From positions 372,001-436,000 of the forward strand of contig CAKOOR010000001.1 of assembly GCA_934098505.1 (NCBI GenBank): a stretch of 64,000 nt of DNA. Direction: 5' to 3'. Every line of letters starts with the position of its first letter. The stretch's first letter is position 1. The stretch is from an uncultured Bacilli bacterium (lineage in GTDB: Bacteria > Bacillota_I > Bacilli_A > RF39 > UBA660). This document shows, one piece after another, positions 26,092 through 35,234 of the stretch. The position numbers and the translations under genes are program-made. A model generated the notes under the pieces. It saw only the letters and a program-made list of their open reading frames with translations. It was not told where the DNA came from and ran no database searches.

Positions 26092-27364
26092 ATTTTATCT
26101 TAGCTCCTATTAAAAGGATAAGGGATACGATTAAAGCATAAAGGCTCACATGATTACTTTTAACGCCAGTATAAATATCATCGCTAGGTACAATATTATC
26201 GACAGTCTTAGTATTATCAATATCATACATATAATAAACTTCTTGAACACCTTCGATAAAGGTTCCTTCTTTTTGCCCATCTACTCTTACTAATTTATAA
26301 CCATCAAAACTTTTTTCTTCCGTAGCATAAGCTTTACCTACTTCATCACGCATAGTAATTTTATCTGTAAGTAAATTTCCCAAGGTATCAATATAATAAA
26401 CATAAACATTACCATACTTAAGAACTTTATCAAAAGATAAACCGACTTCAACGCCATAAGTAAATTCCATATAACTATTTCTTGTTAAAGGTCCATTTAA
26501 ATGAAAAGAAAATGGTTCTAAAGAAGTTTCACTAGTCTTAGGAATTGTTATTTCTAAAAAAGTCTTATTTAAATCCTGATAACTTTGTTCTTTGCGAGAA
26601 TAAGCTCCTATACTATATTTAGCATCATCTAACTTAGTTTTATCATTATATTTCATTGTTAAAAGGACATTATAAAAATAATTTTGTTGAAATTCTATTA
26701 AGTTATTATTGGTTTCAAGAGTTGTACTTCTTTTACTAATATTGGTCCATATCTTTCCAATATAAGTATCAGTTAAATCTTCTAAGCAAGTAAATTTAGT
26801 GTGATATTTATTATTAAAATAATCAACATAGTACTTATCTAAATCTTGAATACCATTAGTATAACCAAGTTCTTTTAATTTTGGCACAATACTTTCGTCT
26901 TTTAGCTGCTCATCGGTTAAATTTTGATTATCAAATAAAGCTTTTAAAGGTTCGCTATTGTAAAGACGATACATAGTTGCAAATTTTGGAATTTTGGCAT
27001 TATTATAACTAATTAAATTGGGATAGTTGTTGGTATCTTCAATAGGCTTTAAATACAAAGAATTATCTTGATAAGTATAATCATTATTACTTAAATTAAT
27101 TATTTTTAAACTAAAATTTCTAGTATCACCAGGCATGGATACATAATTTTCATTATAAAAAATACTTGGTTTAATAGTTAATTCTTTATCTTTAAAATTT
27201 TCAGGAATGGTAATAGTTTCAACACAATCTTTTTTCTCACAAACAACATTTCTAGTAATGCCACTTTCTTCTTTAGAAGTAACATAAGGAGCATCCCATT
27301 TTCCCTTGGCATTAACATTAACAGCCGCTAAGGCGATAACTACTGGTACTAAAATCTTTTTCAT
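26078..27364 (-). CDS. MucBP-domain surface protein, likely sortase substrate
   Basis: 428 residues. A short signal peptide (MKKILVPVVIALAAVNVNAKG) is followed by a large external region, then a MucBP-like repeat (VYVYYIDTLGNLL ... VEGVQEVYYMYD type). The C-terminus has a sorting-signal layout: DDIYTG, a hydrophobic helix and KIKYARK. The motif is not a classic LPxTG. ATG 27364 is chosen because the signal peptide starts there, with AGAGAGA upstream. Overlap with the sortase gene supports an enzyme-substrate pair. Confidence 0.8.
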   Translation of the reverse strand: MKKILVPVVIALAAVNVNAKGKWDAPYVTSKEESGITRNVVCEKKDCVETITIPENFKDKELTIKPSIFYNENYVSMPGDTRNFSLKIINLSNNDYTYQDNSLYLKPIEDTNNYPNLISYNNAKIPKFATMYRLYNSEPLKALFDNQNLTDEQLKDESIVPKLKELGYTNGIQDLDKYYVDYFNNKYHTKFTCLEDLTDTYIGKIWTNISKRSTTLETNNNLIEFQQNYFYNVLLTMKYNDKTKLDDAKYSIGAYSRKEQSYQDLNKTFLEITIPKTSETSLEPFSFHLNGPLTRNSYMEFTYGVEVGLSFDKVLKYGNVYVYYIDTLGNLLTDKITMRDEVGKAYATEEKSFDGYKLVRVDGQKEGTFIEGVQEVYYMYDIDNTKTVDNIVPSDDIYTGVKSNHVSLYALIVSLILLIGAKIKYARK

Positions 27365-27474
27365 ATTTATCTCTCTTTCTTTTCGAGATAATAATACAAT
27401 AAGTACTGTGTCGAATTTTGCCAAATTATAACCTTAAATAATTTTTTTTAAGAAAAAAAGAATGCGCAAGCACT

Positions 27475-27729
27475 CTACTTATTAATATCTTCTAATACAG
27501 ACTTTAGAAATGCCAACCCAACTTTCTTTTCTTCAGGAGTTTTCATTTCTAATAGTTTTATTTTTTTATCTGATTGTTCCTCATAGATGGAATAAAATAC
27601 TTGAAGTTTATCGTCTTTATAAGTTTTATCAGTATAAAGCATATAATTTTTCTGGGTATATTCTTCGTCATAATATGTAGCAATTACATAATACGTGATA
27701 TTATTTTCAATAAATCTAAAATCTTCCAT
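27475..27729 (-). CDS. small DUF1292-like protein
   Basis: 84 residues, acidic, no signal. Strand pattern and the order 'YYVIATYYDEEY... YMLYTDKTY... VFYSIYEEQ' resemble DUF1292 proteins such as YrzB (also present at 34452). AGGTG precedes the ATG. It lies between two surface-protein genes. Function unknown. Confidence 0.6.
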   Translation of the reverse strand: MEDFRFIENNITYYVIATYYDEEYTQKNYMLYTDKTYKDDKLQVFYSIYEEQSDKKIKLLEMKTPEEKKVGLAFLKSVLEDINK

Positions 27730-27736
27730 TATACAC

Positions 27737-28186
27737 CTACTTTAATTTTAATTCTTTTACTAATTCATCTTCATTTAATTCATCATTATGTTTGAATATT
27801 TCAACATTAGGAATAAAATAGATAGTTGGATTCATAGTTAGCATCGTTGGATTAACTTGATAGGGCTGATTACTATTACTATCATAAGCAGTGTAGCCAT
27901 CTACTTTTTTGTAACCGGTCATATCTTTGTGATGAATAATATAACCATCTGGCACTTCATAATAAATTTCACTATACTCGGCAAAGACGCCGTTTTTAAT
28001 ATTTTCTTCATCTTCATTGATAACTTGAACTTGATGATTCCATCCTAAAATTCTAGTTAGTAAACAAATGTTTTCATTATGATTGACTGTATATTCATTA
28101 ATTGCGATAGTACCTCCTATGGCAATAGCCACTGCTAAGGGAGTCACTCCCGCAAATTTTCTTATTCTTTTTTTATCAATTTTCAT
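27737..28186 (-). CDS. secreted or membrane-anchored protein of unknown function
   Basis: 149 residues. A basic N-terminus and a hydrophobic segment (about 13-29) make an uncleaved anchor or signal peptide. The rest is polar with many Tyr, Asn and Asp; no domain recognised. GGAAGGAG lies upstream and a strong promoter is at 28214-28242, making this the first gene of the minus-strand envelope block. Confidence 0.65.
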   Translation of the reverse strand: MKIDKKRIRKFAGVTPLAVAIAIGGTIAINEYTVNHNENICLLTRILGWNHQVQVINEDEENIKNGVFAEYSEIYYEVPDGYIIHHKDMTGYKKVDGYTAYDSNSNQPYQVNPTMLTMNPTIYFIPNVEIFKHNDELNEDELVKELKLK

Positions 28187-28213
28187 TATGTCTTCTCCTT
28201 CCTGCAGTTTCTT

Positions 28214-28242
28214 ATTATAAGTTAACTTTTTGTAAATTTCAA
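28214..28242 (-). promoter_or_regulatory. sigma-A promoter of the envelope block
   Basis: On the minus strand TTGAAA (28242-28237) and TATAAT (28219-28214) are spaced by exactly 17 bases, just upstream of the gene starting at 28186. Confidence 0.75.
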
Positions 28243-28339
28243 GTCAGTTTAATAAATTTCACAAGAAATTCACATAAATTAATTTCTATTAACTTTATAT
28301 TGATAAAAGTAAGGAAAGAAAGAATATTTTTAAAATTAA

Positions 28340-28368
28340 AAAGATATCGGTTGACGCCAAATATCTTT
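28340..28368 (-). terminator. terminator of rpsP-khpA
   Basis: AAAGATAT (28340-28347) pairs with ATATCTTT (28361-28368); on the minus strand TTTTT follows. It overlaps the khpA stop codon. Confidence 0.75.
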
Positions 28369-28609
28369 AAATTGAATCAATATTTAATTTTACTCTACCT
28401 AAATTCATAATGTAAGCATGAGCTTGCACCAAAGTTCTAATTGCATTAGCCATTTTGCCACCTTTGCCAATTACAATGCTGCGATCCTCATCGCTTACTA
28501 ACACTTCAATTATTAAATCATCTTCTAACTTAAATTCACTAACGCGAACTTTTTCAGGATTACTAACAATTGATTTAACTAAGTATTCGGTAAATTCTTT
28601 TAATTCCAT
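28367..28609 (-). CDS. khpA: KH-domain RNA-binding protein KhpA
   Basis: 80 residues, essentially one KH domain with the loop GKGGKMANAIR. KhpA (YlqC) binds RNA, usually paired with KhpB/Jag, and influences cell division and size in Gram-positives. It lies four bases after rpsP, the common rpsP-ylqC pairing. Confidence 0.92.
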   Translation of the reverse strand: MELKEFTEYLVKSIVSNPEKVRVSEFKLEDDLIIEVLVSDEDRSIVIGKGGKMANAIRTLVQAHAYIMNLGRVKLNIDSI

Positions 28610-28612
28610 AAA

Positions 28613-28888
28613 TTAATTTTCTTTCTTTTTAGATTCAGCATATTTTTTCATAATGCCTTCACCAGCAAGAATGTTCTTAACTGTATCAGTTGGAACAGCA
28701 CCGTTGTTTAACCATTTGATAGCTTTTTCTTCATCAACTGTAATAACTGCAGGATTTTTAATTGGATTATAAGTACCTACTGTTTCGATGAATCTACCAT
28801 CTCTTGGGCATCTTGAGTCAGCTGCAACTATTCTATAGAATGGTTTTTGTTTAGAACCCATTCTTTTTAATCTTAATTTAACTGCCAT
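28613..28888 (-). CDS. rpsP: 30S ribosomal protein S16
   Basis: 91 residues starting MAVKLRLKRMGSK with FYRIVAADSRCPRDGRFIE, the S16 signature. GGAGGG lies eight bases before ATG 28888. It has its own strong promoter at 28922-28950 and a terminator after khpA. Confidence 0.97.
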   Translation of the reverse strand: MAVKLRLKRMGSKQKPFYRIVAADSRCPRDGRFIETVGTYNPIKNPAVITVDEEKAIKWLNNGAVPTDTVKNILAGEGIMKKYAESKKKEN

Positions 28889-28921
28889 TTGTATTCCCTC
28901 CTTCACTTAATAACAGTAATT

Positions 28922-28950
28922 ATCTTATCATATGTAGTTATCACTGTCAA
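28922..28950 (-). promoter_or_regulatory. sigma-A promoter of rpsP-khpA
   Basis: On the minus strand TTGACA (28950-28945) and TAAGAT (28927-28922) are spaced by 17 bases, about 30 bases before the ribosome binding site. Confidence 0.85.
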
Positions 28951-28996
28951 CCTTTTTTAGTTAACAGCATAATAAAAGGGCAAGAAAAAAGGAAGA

Positions 28997-30241
28997 CTAT
29001 TCTCCCTTAATGATGTTGATTGCTTCACGCATTTTCATGTCGTATTTAACCATATCAAGACCACCAAATTCTTTTAGTAAATCTTCTTTAGTCATGCCAT
29101 AATTTTTAGCCATTTCTTCAGCTTTTGCTTCAGCATCTTTGTCGCTAATTTCAATTTTTTCTTCTTTAGCAACTTCTTCTAATAAGAATCTTTCTTTTAC
29201 TCTTGTTGTAGCTGTTTCCTCATATTGTTTATGTAAGTCTTCATGAGTCATACCAGTAAATTGCATGTATTGATCAAGAGTTAGACCATTCATCTTTAAT
29301 TGTTGTGATACTTGGTCAATAATTCTATGAATTTCTTCGTCAATGATTTCTGGATTAATTTCTACAGTCATCTTTGATACAGCAAGTTTTAAGCAGTCAT
29401 CAATGTATTTATCTTCAATTTCAGCTTCTTTACGAGTCTTAATTTGTTCTTTAACTTTTGCTTTTAGTTCATCAGCTGTCTTAACATCTTCATAACCTAA
29501 ATCCTTAAAGAAATCTTCATTTAATTCTGGTAAAACTCTTTCTTTAATAATATTTACTTTTACTTTGAATACTACATCTTTACCCTTAAGTTCTTCAGTA
29601 TAGTTTTCTGGAAATTTTAAATTTAAATCCTTTTCTTCACCAACAGCCATACCAATTAAGCCTTCTTCAAAGCCTGGGATAAATGTGTTTGAGCCAATTT
29701 CTAATGGATAATTTTCACCTTTACCACCTTCGAATGGTTTACCATCTAAGAAACCTTCAAAGTCAATGATTGCAGTATTGCCGTTTTCAACTTTGCCACT
29801 TTCCTTAACTTTGATTTCAGCGTATTTAGTTTGAAGTTTAGTAATTTCTTCGTCTACTTCTTTAGCTGTTACTTTAGCAGTTTCTTTCTTAATTCCTAAA
29901 TTTTTATATTCTCCTAATTTAACATCAGGTTTAGAAATAAATGTATATTCAATGCTAATTCCATCTTTATTAATATCTTTAATATCAACAGTTGGCTGAA
30001 CAACTGGCATTTCTTTAACTTCTTCTAAAGTCTTTTTATATTCAGTTGTAAGTAAAATGTCGATAGCATCGTTATAAAGTGGTTCTACACCATTTTTACT
30101 AACGAACATATCAAAAGGTACCATTCCTTTTCTAAAACCATCAACAGTTACATCTTTTTTAATTTTATTATAAGCATCTTTAATAGCCTTAGTCCAAATT
30201 TCACCTTTATATTCTTTTACAACTTTTTTTACATTATTCAT
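28997..30241 (-). CDS. tig: trigger factor chaperone
   Basis: 414 residues. Trigger factor sits at the ribosome exit and folds new proteins. The ribosome-binding signature GFRKGMVP is at about 35-42, followed by the peptidyl-prolyl isomerase domain (NGNTAIIDFEGFLDG ...) and the helical C-terminal domain. The N-terminus is about eight residues shorter than in Bacillus, so the first strand is partly lost. AAAGGAAG precedes the start. It lies downstream of greA. Confidence 0.95.
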   Translation of the reverse strand: MNNVKKVVKEYKGEIWTKAIKDAYNKIKKDVTVDGFRKGMVPFDMFVSKNGVEPLYNDAIDILLTTEYKKTLEEVKEMPVVQPTVDIKDINKDGISIEYTFISKPDVKLGEYKNLGIKKETAKVTAKEVDEEITKLQTKYAEIKVKESGKVENGNTAIIDFEGFLDGKPFEGGKGENYPLEIGSNTFIPGFEEGLIGMAVGEEKDLNLKFPENYTEELKGKDVVFKVKVNIIKERVLPELNEDFFKDLGYEDVKTADELKAKVKEQIKTRKEAEIEDKYIDDCLKLAVSKMTVEINPEIIDEEIHRIIDQVSQQLKMNGLTLDQYMQFTGMTHEDLHKQYEETATTRVKERFLLEEVAKEEKIEISDKDAEAKAEEMAKNYGMTKEDLLKEFGGLDMVKYDMKMREAINIIKGE

Positions 30242-30301
30242 AAAATTCTTCCTTTTCTAACCTCTATATTATAACTTAAAACTAGCAATAAAGCGAGTAA
30301 A

Positions 30302-30772
30302 TTAAGCAATTTTTACAATTTTAACGTCATACGAACCAGTTGGAGTTATAACATTAACTATTTCACCAGCACGATGACCTAAAATGGCCTTACCAATAGG
30401 TGACTCATTAGAGATTTTATTAGCAAATGGGTCAGCTTCCATGGAACCTACGATTGAGTATTCTTCTTCCTCATCATCGTCTATATAATTTAAAGTGACA
30501 TTAGAGCCAACGCTAACTGTTTCTTTAGATGCGCCATCCATTACTTGACAATGTTCTAGTTTAAATTCTAATTCTTTGATTCTAGCCTCTACTTGAGCTT
30601 GTTCATTACGAGCAGCATCGTATTCAGCATTTTCTGATAAATCTCCTAAACTTCTTGCTTCTTGTAATGCAGCAATTACCTCAGGTCTTTTCTTTAATTT
30701 TAAGTCGTTCAATTCAGTTTCTAACGCCAAATAACCTTGTGGTGTTAATAGAATTGTTTGTTCTTTTGTCAT
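30302..30772 (-). CDS. greA: transcription elongation factor GreA
   Basis: 156 residues. GreA rescues backtracked RNA polymerase by stimulating transcript cleavage. The N-terminal coiled coil with the acidic tip region (LGDLSENAEYDAARNEQA) and the C-terminal FKBP-like domain (SPIGKAILGHRAGE) are complete. GAGGAG precedes the ATG. It ends the yrr-type run, as in Bacillus but without udk between. Confidence 0.96.
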   Translation of the reverse strand: MTKEQTILLTPQGYLALETELNDLKLKKRPEVIAALQEARSLGDLSENAEYDAARNEQAQVEARIKELEFKLEHCQVMDGASKETVSVGSNVTLNYIDDDEEEEYSIVGSMEADPFANKISNESPIGKAILGHRAGEIVNVITPTGSYDVKIVKIA

Positions 30773-30823
30773 TTTTATTCTCTCCTCTAAAAAATTATCT
30801 ATCTAAGAATACTACAAATTATA

Positions 30824-32005
30824 TTAAAAGTCAAACACTTTTATTCGTAGCATATCCATCTTACTTAGTGGTATTTCACACTTAAATTTTATTAGCTGTT
30901 TTGGATGACGAGCCACTTCTAACTCGTTACCTTCAGTATCATAAATTTGGGGAATAGTTAAAGTTTGCGTATCAATATCAGGGCCAAAGACTTCAACTAT
31001 GTCACCGGGTTGAAAGTAGTTTCGTTGCTCTACAGTTACTTCTTTTTTGTCCTTATCATATTCTATTACAATGCCCAAGAAATCTTGATTACTAATTTCA
31101 TTACGATCTAAAAAGTATTGCTCATCGACGCCTGGTTCCTTATCAAAAAATTGCGGTACGGAGTCACGGTTAGCACATCTATTTAGGACATTTAAAGCAT
31201 AAGTTGCATACTTTTCTGTTAAAGTATTACTTTTTATTTTATCAATAAGACTGCGATATGTAGAAATAACAGTAGCAATATAATAAATACTACGCATACG
31301 TCCTTCTACTTTGAAGGAATTAACGCCTACTTCAATCATTTCTTTAATAAATGGTACCATATTTAAATCTTTAGGCATCATCGTAAAATCAGGTTCATTA
31401 TCATCAGCCCTAAAAACATAACGGCATACCTGACTACAACCACCACGATTAGAATCACGATTAGTGGCATAATTACTCATGACACAGCGACCACTAACAG
31501 AAGTACACATAGCTCCATGAATAAAGCATTCTAAGTCCAAATGGGTTTCATCTTTTATTCTTTTAATATCTTCTTTGGATGTTTCGCGAGCTAAAACTAC
31601 TCTTTTGGCTCCCAAGTTTTTATAAAATAAGGCAGATTCATAGTTACTAGTTGAAGCTTGGGTCGAAACGTGTAATTCTGTCTTCAAACCTAACTTTTGA
31701 TGAAGGGACATAATGTAGATATCACTGACAATTATCCCATCAACGCCGATTTTATCTAGATTTAAAAGGTATTCTTCTAATCCTAAAGTATCAGCATTAT
31801 GCGGAACAATGTTAACCGTTACATAAACTCTCTTATTAAGACTATGGGCAAAATCGACCCCACTCTTTAAATCATCAAGGCTAAAATTTTTAGCATTGGC
31901 TCTTAAGGAATAGTCAGTCCCTCCCACGTATACCGCATCAGCACCATATAAAAGTGCTACTTTTAATCTTTCTAAATCCCCTGCGGGCGCTAATAACTCA
32001 ATCAT
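30824..32005 (-). CDS. trhP2: tRNA 5-hydroxyuridine synthesis protein, U32 family
   Basis: 393 residues, matches YrrO/TrhP2: LLAPAGDLERLKVALLYGADAVYVGG at the start, then the Cys-rich CFIHGAMCTSVSGRCVMSN and GGCSQVCRY signatures of U32 proteins. With TrhP1 it hydroxylates U34 of some tRNAs from prephenate-derived chemistry. Its start overlaps the trhP1 stop as ATGA. Order and overlap match the Bacillus yrrN-yrrO pair. Confidence 0.9.
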   Translation of the reverse strand: MIELLAPAGDLERLKVALLYGADAVYVGGTDYSLRANAKNFSLDDLKSGVDFAHSLNKRVYVTVNIVPHNADTLGLEEYLLNLDKIGVDGIIVSDIYIMSLHQKLGLKTELHVSTQASTSNYESALFYKNLGAKRVVLARETSKEDIKRIKDETHLDLECFIHGAMCTSVSGRCVMSNYATNRDSNRGGCSQVCRYVFRADDNEPDFTMMPKDLNMVPFIKEMIEVGVNSFKVEGRMRSIYYIATVISTYRSLIDKIKSNTLTEKYATYALNVLNRCANRDSVPQFFDKEPGVDEQYFLDRNEISNQDFLGIVIEYDKDKKEVTVEQRNYFQPGDIVEVFGPDIDTQTLTIPQIYDTEGNELEVARHPKQLIKFKCEIPLSKMDMLRIKVFDF

Positions 32006-32790
32006 TTGATATCTCCTATCTTAAAGACAGTCTTTTTGGTTAAAAAGCCATTATCGGTATTGACTATGTCTTCTCCGTGAAAAAATTTTATGATAGTATC
32101 TACACTTAAGAAAGTTGTATTAACATAAAAATAATAAACATTGTTTAAATCAAGACAGTCTAAAACAGCACATTTATTAGAAAAACCAACGGTACTACCC
32201 TCTTCTTCAAAAAGAGTAAATTTAACACTTCCCATTTTATCCGTTATATGTAAAGGATTATTATGCGGTAAATGATAATAATCTTCATAGTTAGAAACTA
32301 ATTTACGTTTAGAGTACATTACTTGATTATAGCCTAATAAATGATAAACGACTGGTTTTCTAACATTGATATCGATTTCTTGCAATTCTTCTTTAGTTAA
32401 TTCATTAGAAACAAAAACACTGTCAACATAATTTAGCCAGACATTTATTGACTTGTAATTGCAATTAAAATGATTTATAAAAAGAATTATTTCTTTATTT
32501 AAAGCTTTTATGGTCTTAAGAAGACCAATATCTTCGATTACAAATCCTTTAATATTTAATTTCGGTAAAATACTCTTTAATTCATCGATTTCTTTATTAT
32601 TTAAAACTTTGTTAATTAGACAATAAATATTACTTTGGCTAGCAACGGCATTAATTTCTTCTATTTGAAAGCTGGCTGGATAACCAACAGTATACCCTTT
32701 TAACGGCAAAAGAAAGGTAGAAATACCTTCCGCTTTATATTTATCTATTTCTTCTAAATTATTAATACTTATTAAGATTTTATTCTTCAT
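32002..32790 (-). CDS. trhP1: tRNA 5-hydroxyuridine synthesis partner, U32-like
   Basis: 262 residues, weakly conserved. Identified mainly by position between trmR and trhP2, and by the YrrN-like pattern: short strands, VVYHLLGYNQVMYSKRKLV, and a C-terminal half resembling U32 proteins. The usual Cys cluster is reduced. ATG 32790 is used; it overlaps trmR by 11 bases. Works with trhP2 on tRNA wobble uridine. Confidence 0.75.
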   Translation of the reverse strand: MKNKILISINNLEEIDKYKAEGISTFLLPLKGYTVGYPASFQIEEINAVASQSNIYCLINKVLNNKEIDELKSILPKLNIKGFVIEDIGLLKTIKALNKEIILFINHFNCNYKSINVWLNYVDSVFVSNELTKEELQEIDINVRKPVVYHLLGYNQVMYSKRKLVSNYEDYYHLPHNNPLHITDKMGSVKFTLFEEEGSTVGFSNKCAVLDCLDLNNVYYFYVNTTFLSVDTIIKFFHGEDIVNTDNGFLTKKTVFKIGDIK

Positions 32791-33373
32791 CTTTACGTTT
32801 ACTAACACTTATACCATCTCCAATATTTAGAAATTCTGTGGTAAATTCTTCATTATTTTTTAAGAAGTCAATATAGGATTCAATTTTACTAACTAATTGT
32901 CTTAAATTTTTGCTTTCGATAGTATCACTTTTACCAACATAACCATGAAAATTAATATTATCGGTTATGATAACGCCACCCTTATTCAAAAAATACTTAT
33001 ATTTTTCAAAGAATTTAGTATATTGACCTTTAGCGGCATCAATAAAAATTAAGTCATATGATACTCCAGTCAAATTAACATCAAGGGCATCTTGATAAAC
33101 AACGTTGATTTTTTTATCTAAACCGCATTTTTTAATGTTTTTTAAGCATTCCATATAGCGAGTTTCATCACGTTCGATGGTTGTAACGGTAGTTGGTTGG
33201 TTACTTGAAGCCATCAAAATAGCGGAATAACCAATAGCACTACCAATTTCTAAAATATTTTTGACATTATGCTCTTTAATATACTTCATAATATAGCAAA
33301 TTGATTCTTTTTCAATTATGGGTACATTATTTTCTTTGGCATATTTTTCAATTTCTAAAATTTGTTCTTTCAT
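32780..33373 (-). CDS. trmR: tRNA 5-hydroxyuridine methyltransferase
   Basis: 197 residues, SAM-dependent O-methyltransferase. The SAM motif EIGSAIGYSAILMA and the acidic FIDAAKGQY are visible. In Bacillus this gene (yrrM) methylates ho5U34 to mo5U34. Its position before trhP1-trhP2 supports the same role. AAAGGTGAT precedes the start. Confidence 0.9.
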   Translation of the reverse strand: MKEQILEIEKYAKENNVPIIEKESICYIMKYIKEHNVKNILEIGSAIGYSAILMASSNQPTTVTTIERDETRYMECLKNIKKCGLDKKINVVYQDALDVNLTGVSYDLIFIDAAKGQYTKFFEKYKYFLNKGGVIITDNINFHGYVGKSDTIESKNLRQLVSKIESYIDFLKNNEEFTTEFLNIGDGISVSKRKDEE

Positions 33374-33385
33374 AATTCATCACCT

Positions 33386-34459
33386 TTAATCGTAGACATA
33401 CCATAAACCTTGATTTTTTAAGTCATTAATAATGGCATTAAATTCACTTTGATTTTTTGCATAATATGTCTTTTTATTTTTATCTGCAACAAAATAGTAA
33501 TAATCGGTACTAGCAGGGTTAATGGTTGCAATGATACTTTCTAAACCACTACTACAAATTGGTCCGACTGGTAAAGCGCTCACACAAGTTGATCTGGTAT
33601 TATAAGGATTGCAAGTATCTAAGTCTTTTTGTGTTAATTCAACTGAGAAGTCTTTTTTCACGGCGTAATAAGTCGTTACATCACTACCAAGAGTCCAACC
33701 ATCTTTTAGGCGGTTATAAAAGACACTAGCAACCCCACTTCTTGACTCATCGTTTACGCCTTCTAATTCAACAATCGAAGCTAGAGTTAAAATTTGATGA
33801 GTAGTATAACCACTATTTTCAATATCTTTTTTATAAGGAGCTAATTTATTTGCTAAACCATTTATTAAGGTTAAAATAATCTCTTTTAAATTAGCCTCTT
33901 TGCGGAAATTATAAGTATCAGGGAAGAAATAACCTTCTAGGGGATAATAAATATCTTTATTTAAAATTTCTTCATCGATAAACCAGTAATTTGTAATAAG
34001 TTCGTTTAAGAAATCTTTATTCGTTAACAAAGCATTTATCTCATCGTTACTAATGCCAAAATTTTTAGCTATCGTATCAACATAGTAAGGAAGTCTTTTG
34101 CCTTCAACAAAGGTCACAGTTACTTCATCATCAATAACTTTGCCATCTTGAAAGGAATTTAAGATTTCACTCGTTGACATACTTTTGTTAAGGTTATAAA
34201 TGCCAGCTTGAATATTAGTTATTTTATTTAGCTTCATATATATTTTAGCTATGGTTACATTTTTAATCAAGCCTTGTTCTTTTAAAGATGCTAAAACTTC
34301 ATTAGAAGTTGTTTTATAAGGTATTTCAAAAGTAATATTACTACTATCTTTACTTACCGGACCTAGCAAAACATTATAAGTTATAATTATACTTAATAAA
34401 ATTACAAATATTAAGCATGCGATAGCACTAATTATTTTAATTATTTTTTGTTTAGACAT
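33386..34459 (-). CDS. mltG: endolytic transglycosylase MltG
   Basis: 357 residues. MltG cuts new glycan strands in the membrane and limits their length. One N-terminal membrane segment (about 9-30), then a LysM-like part and the YceG domain. The region with LASIVELEGVN has the catalytic Glu, and SDVTTYYAV and YNTR...GLPVGPICSSGLESI-like wording follow. It lies between trmR and yrzB as yrrL does in Bacillus. Confidence 0.93.
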   Translation of the reverse strand: MSKQKIIKIISAIACLIFVILLSIIITYNVLLGPVSKDSSNITFEIPYKTTSNEVLASLKEQGLIKNVTIAKIYMKLNKITNIQAGIYNLNKSMSTSEILNSFQDGKVIDDEVTVTFVEGKRLPYYVDTIAKNFGISNDEINALLTNKDFLNELITNYWFIDEEILNKDIYYPLEGYFFPDTYNFRKEANLKEIILTLINGLANKLAPYKKDIENSGYTTHQILTLASIVELEGVNDESRSGVASVFYNRLKDGWTLGSDVTTYYAVKKDFSVELTQKDLDTCNPYNTRSTCVSALPVGPICSSGLESIIATINPASTDYYYFVADKNKKTYYAKNQSEFNAIINDLKNQGLWYVYD

Positions 34460-34730
34460 TTTTCTCTTCTTCCATTTTCTTTTGAATAGATTCTAAAATA
34501 TTAAAGATAAGATTCCATTCTTTTTCAGTTTCAATAGGATAAAGATTCATATCTTTACCGGTAGCATCATAAATAGAAGCATAGACTTTTTCTTTACCAT
34601 CTTCATCTTTTTCATGATTAGTATATACTATATAACTTTTTTTGGTTTCTTCACTATCAAAGGTAAAAAGTGGATCAAATAAACATTCTTCCCCTTTATC
34701 GTTTATTAATTTGATTTTATTATTTTTCAT
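34452..34730 (-). CDS. yrzB: DUF1292 protein YrzB
   Basis: 92 residues, acidic and soluble. Matches DUF1292 in pattern and position (between ruvX and mltG, as yrzB in Bacillus). Its stop overlaps mltG by eight bases and its start overlaps ruvX by 11. Function unknown. Confidence 0.85.
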   Translation of the reverse strand: MKNNKIKLINDKGEECLFDPLFTFDSEETKKSYIVYTNHEKDEDGKEKVYASIYDATGKDMNLYPIETEKEWNLIFNILESIQKKMEEEKNV

Positions 34731-35145
34731 TATTATTCCTTTTCTTTAAATAAGTATCAAGTATAATCATCGCTGCTGTTACATCAATTATATTTTTTCT
34801 TTTTTTCCGTGACATATCATTGGCTAATAATATGTTAGTTGCTTCCACTGTGCTTAATCTTTCATCAACAAAATTTATGGGTATATTAACATATTTTTCT
34901 AAGATTGTTTTAAAATCTTCACTTCTTTTAGTGGCAAAGCCGCTGGTATTATTCATGTTTTTAGGAAGGCCTAAAGCAATTTCAGTAACATTTTCTTTTT
35001 CAACAATATCGGCAACTTCTTTAGCTAAATTATCGTATTCTTCATTATTATACTTTAATAATTTATACGGATTAGCAATAATGCCGGTCTTAGAAATAGC
35101 TACGCCTAAAGTTTTGGTTCCTAAATCTAACCCTAATGCTGTCAT
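34720..35145 (-). CDS. ruvX: Holliday-junction resolvase-like / rRNA-processing nuclease YqgF
   Basis: 141 residues, RNase H-like fold with GLDLGTKTLGVA, GLPKNM and DERLSTVEA. In E. coli YqgF helps process 16S rRNA ends; a resolvase role has also been suggested. GAGGTG precedes ATG 35145. First gene of the yrr-type run; no strong promoter is obvious upstream. Confidence 0.93.
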   Translation of the reverse strand: MTALGLDLGTKTLGVAISKTGIIANPYKLLKYNNEEYDNLAKEVADIVEKENVTEIALGLPKNMNNTSGFATKRSEDFKTILEKYVNIPINFVDERLSTVEATNILLANDMSRKKRKNIIDVTAAMIILDTYLKKRNNNEK

Positions 35146-35234
35146 ATTCACCTCGAACTAAATATTTTTTAATATTAACACTTTTTAACAAGTCGATATT
35201 TTATTTTCTCTTTTTTAATTATAGTTTATATGAA

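Noticed and set aside
34820..35161. 113-codon plus-strand frame opposite ruvX
   Set aside because: It lies entirely over ruvX, which has clear catalytic motifs and conserved neighbours.
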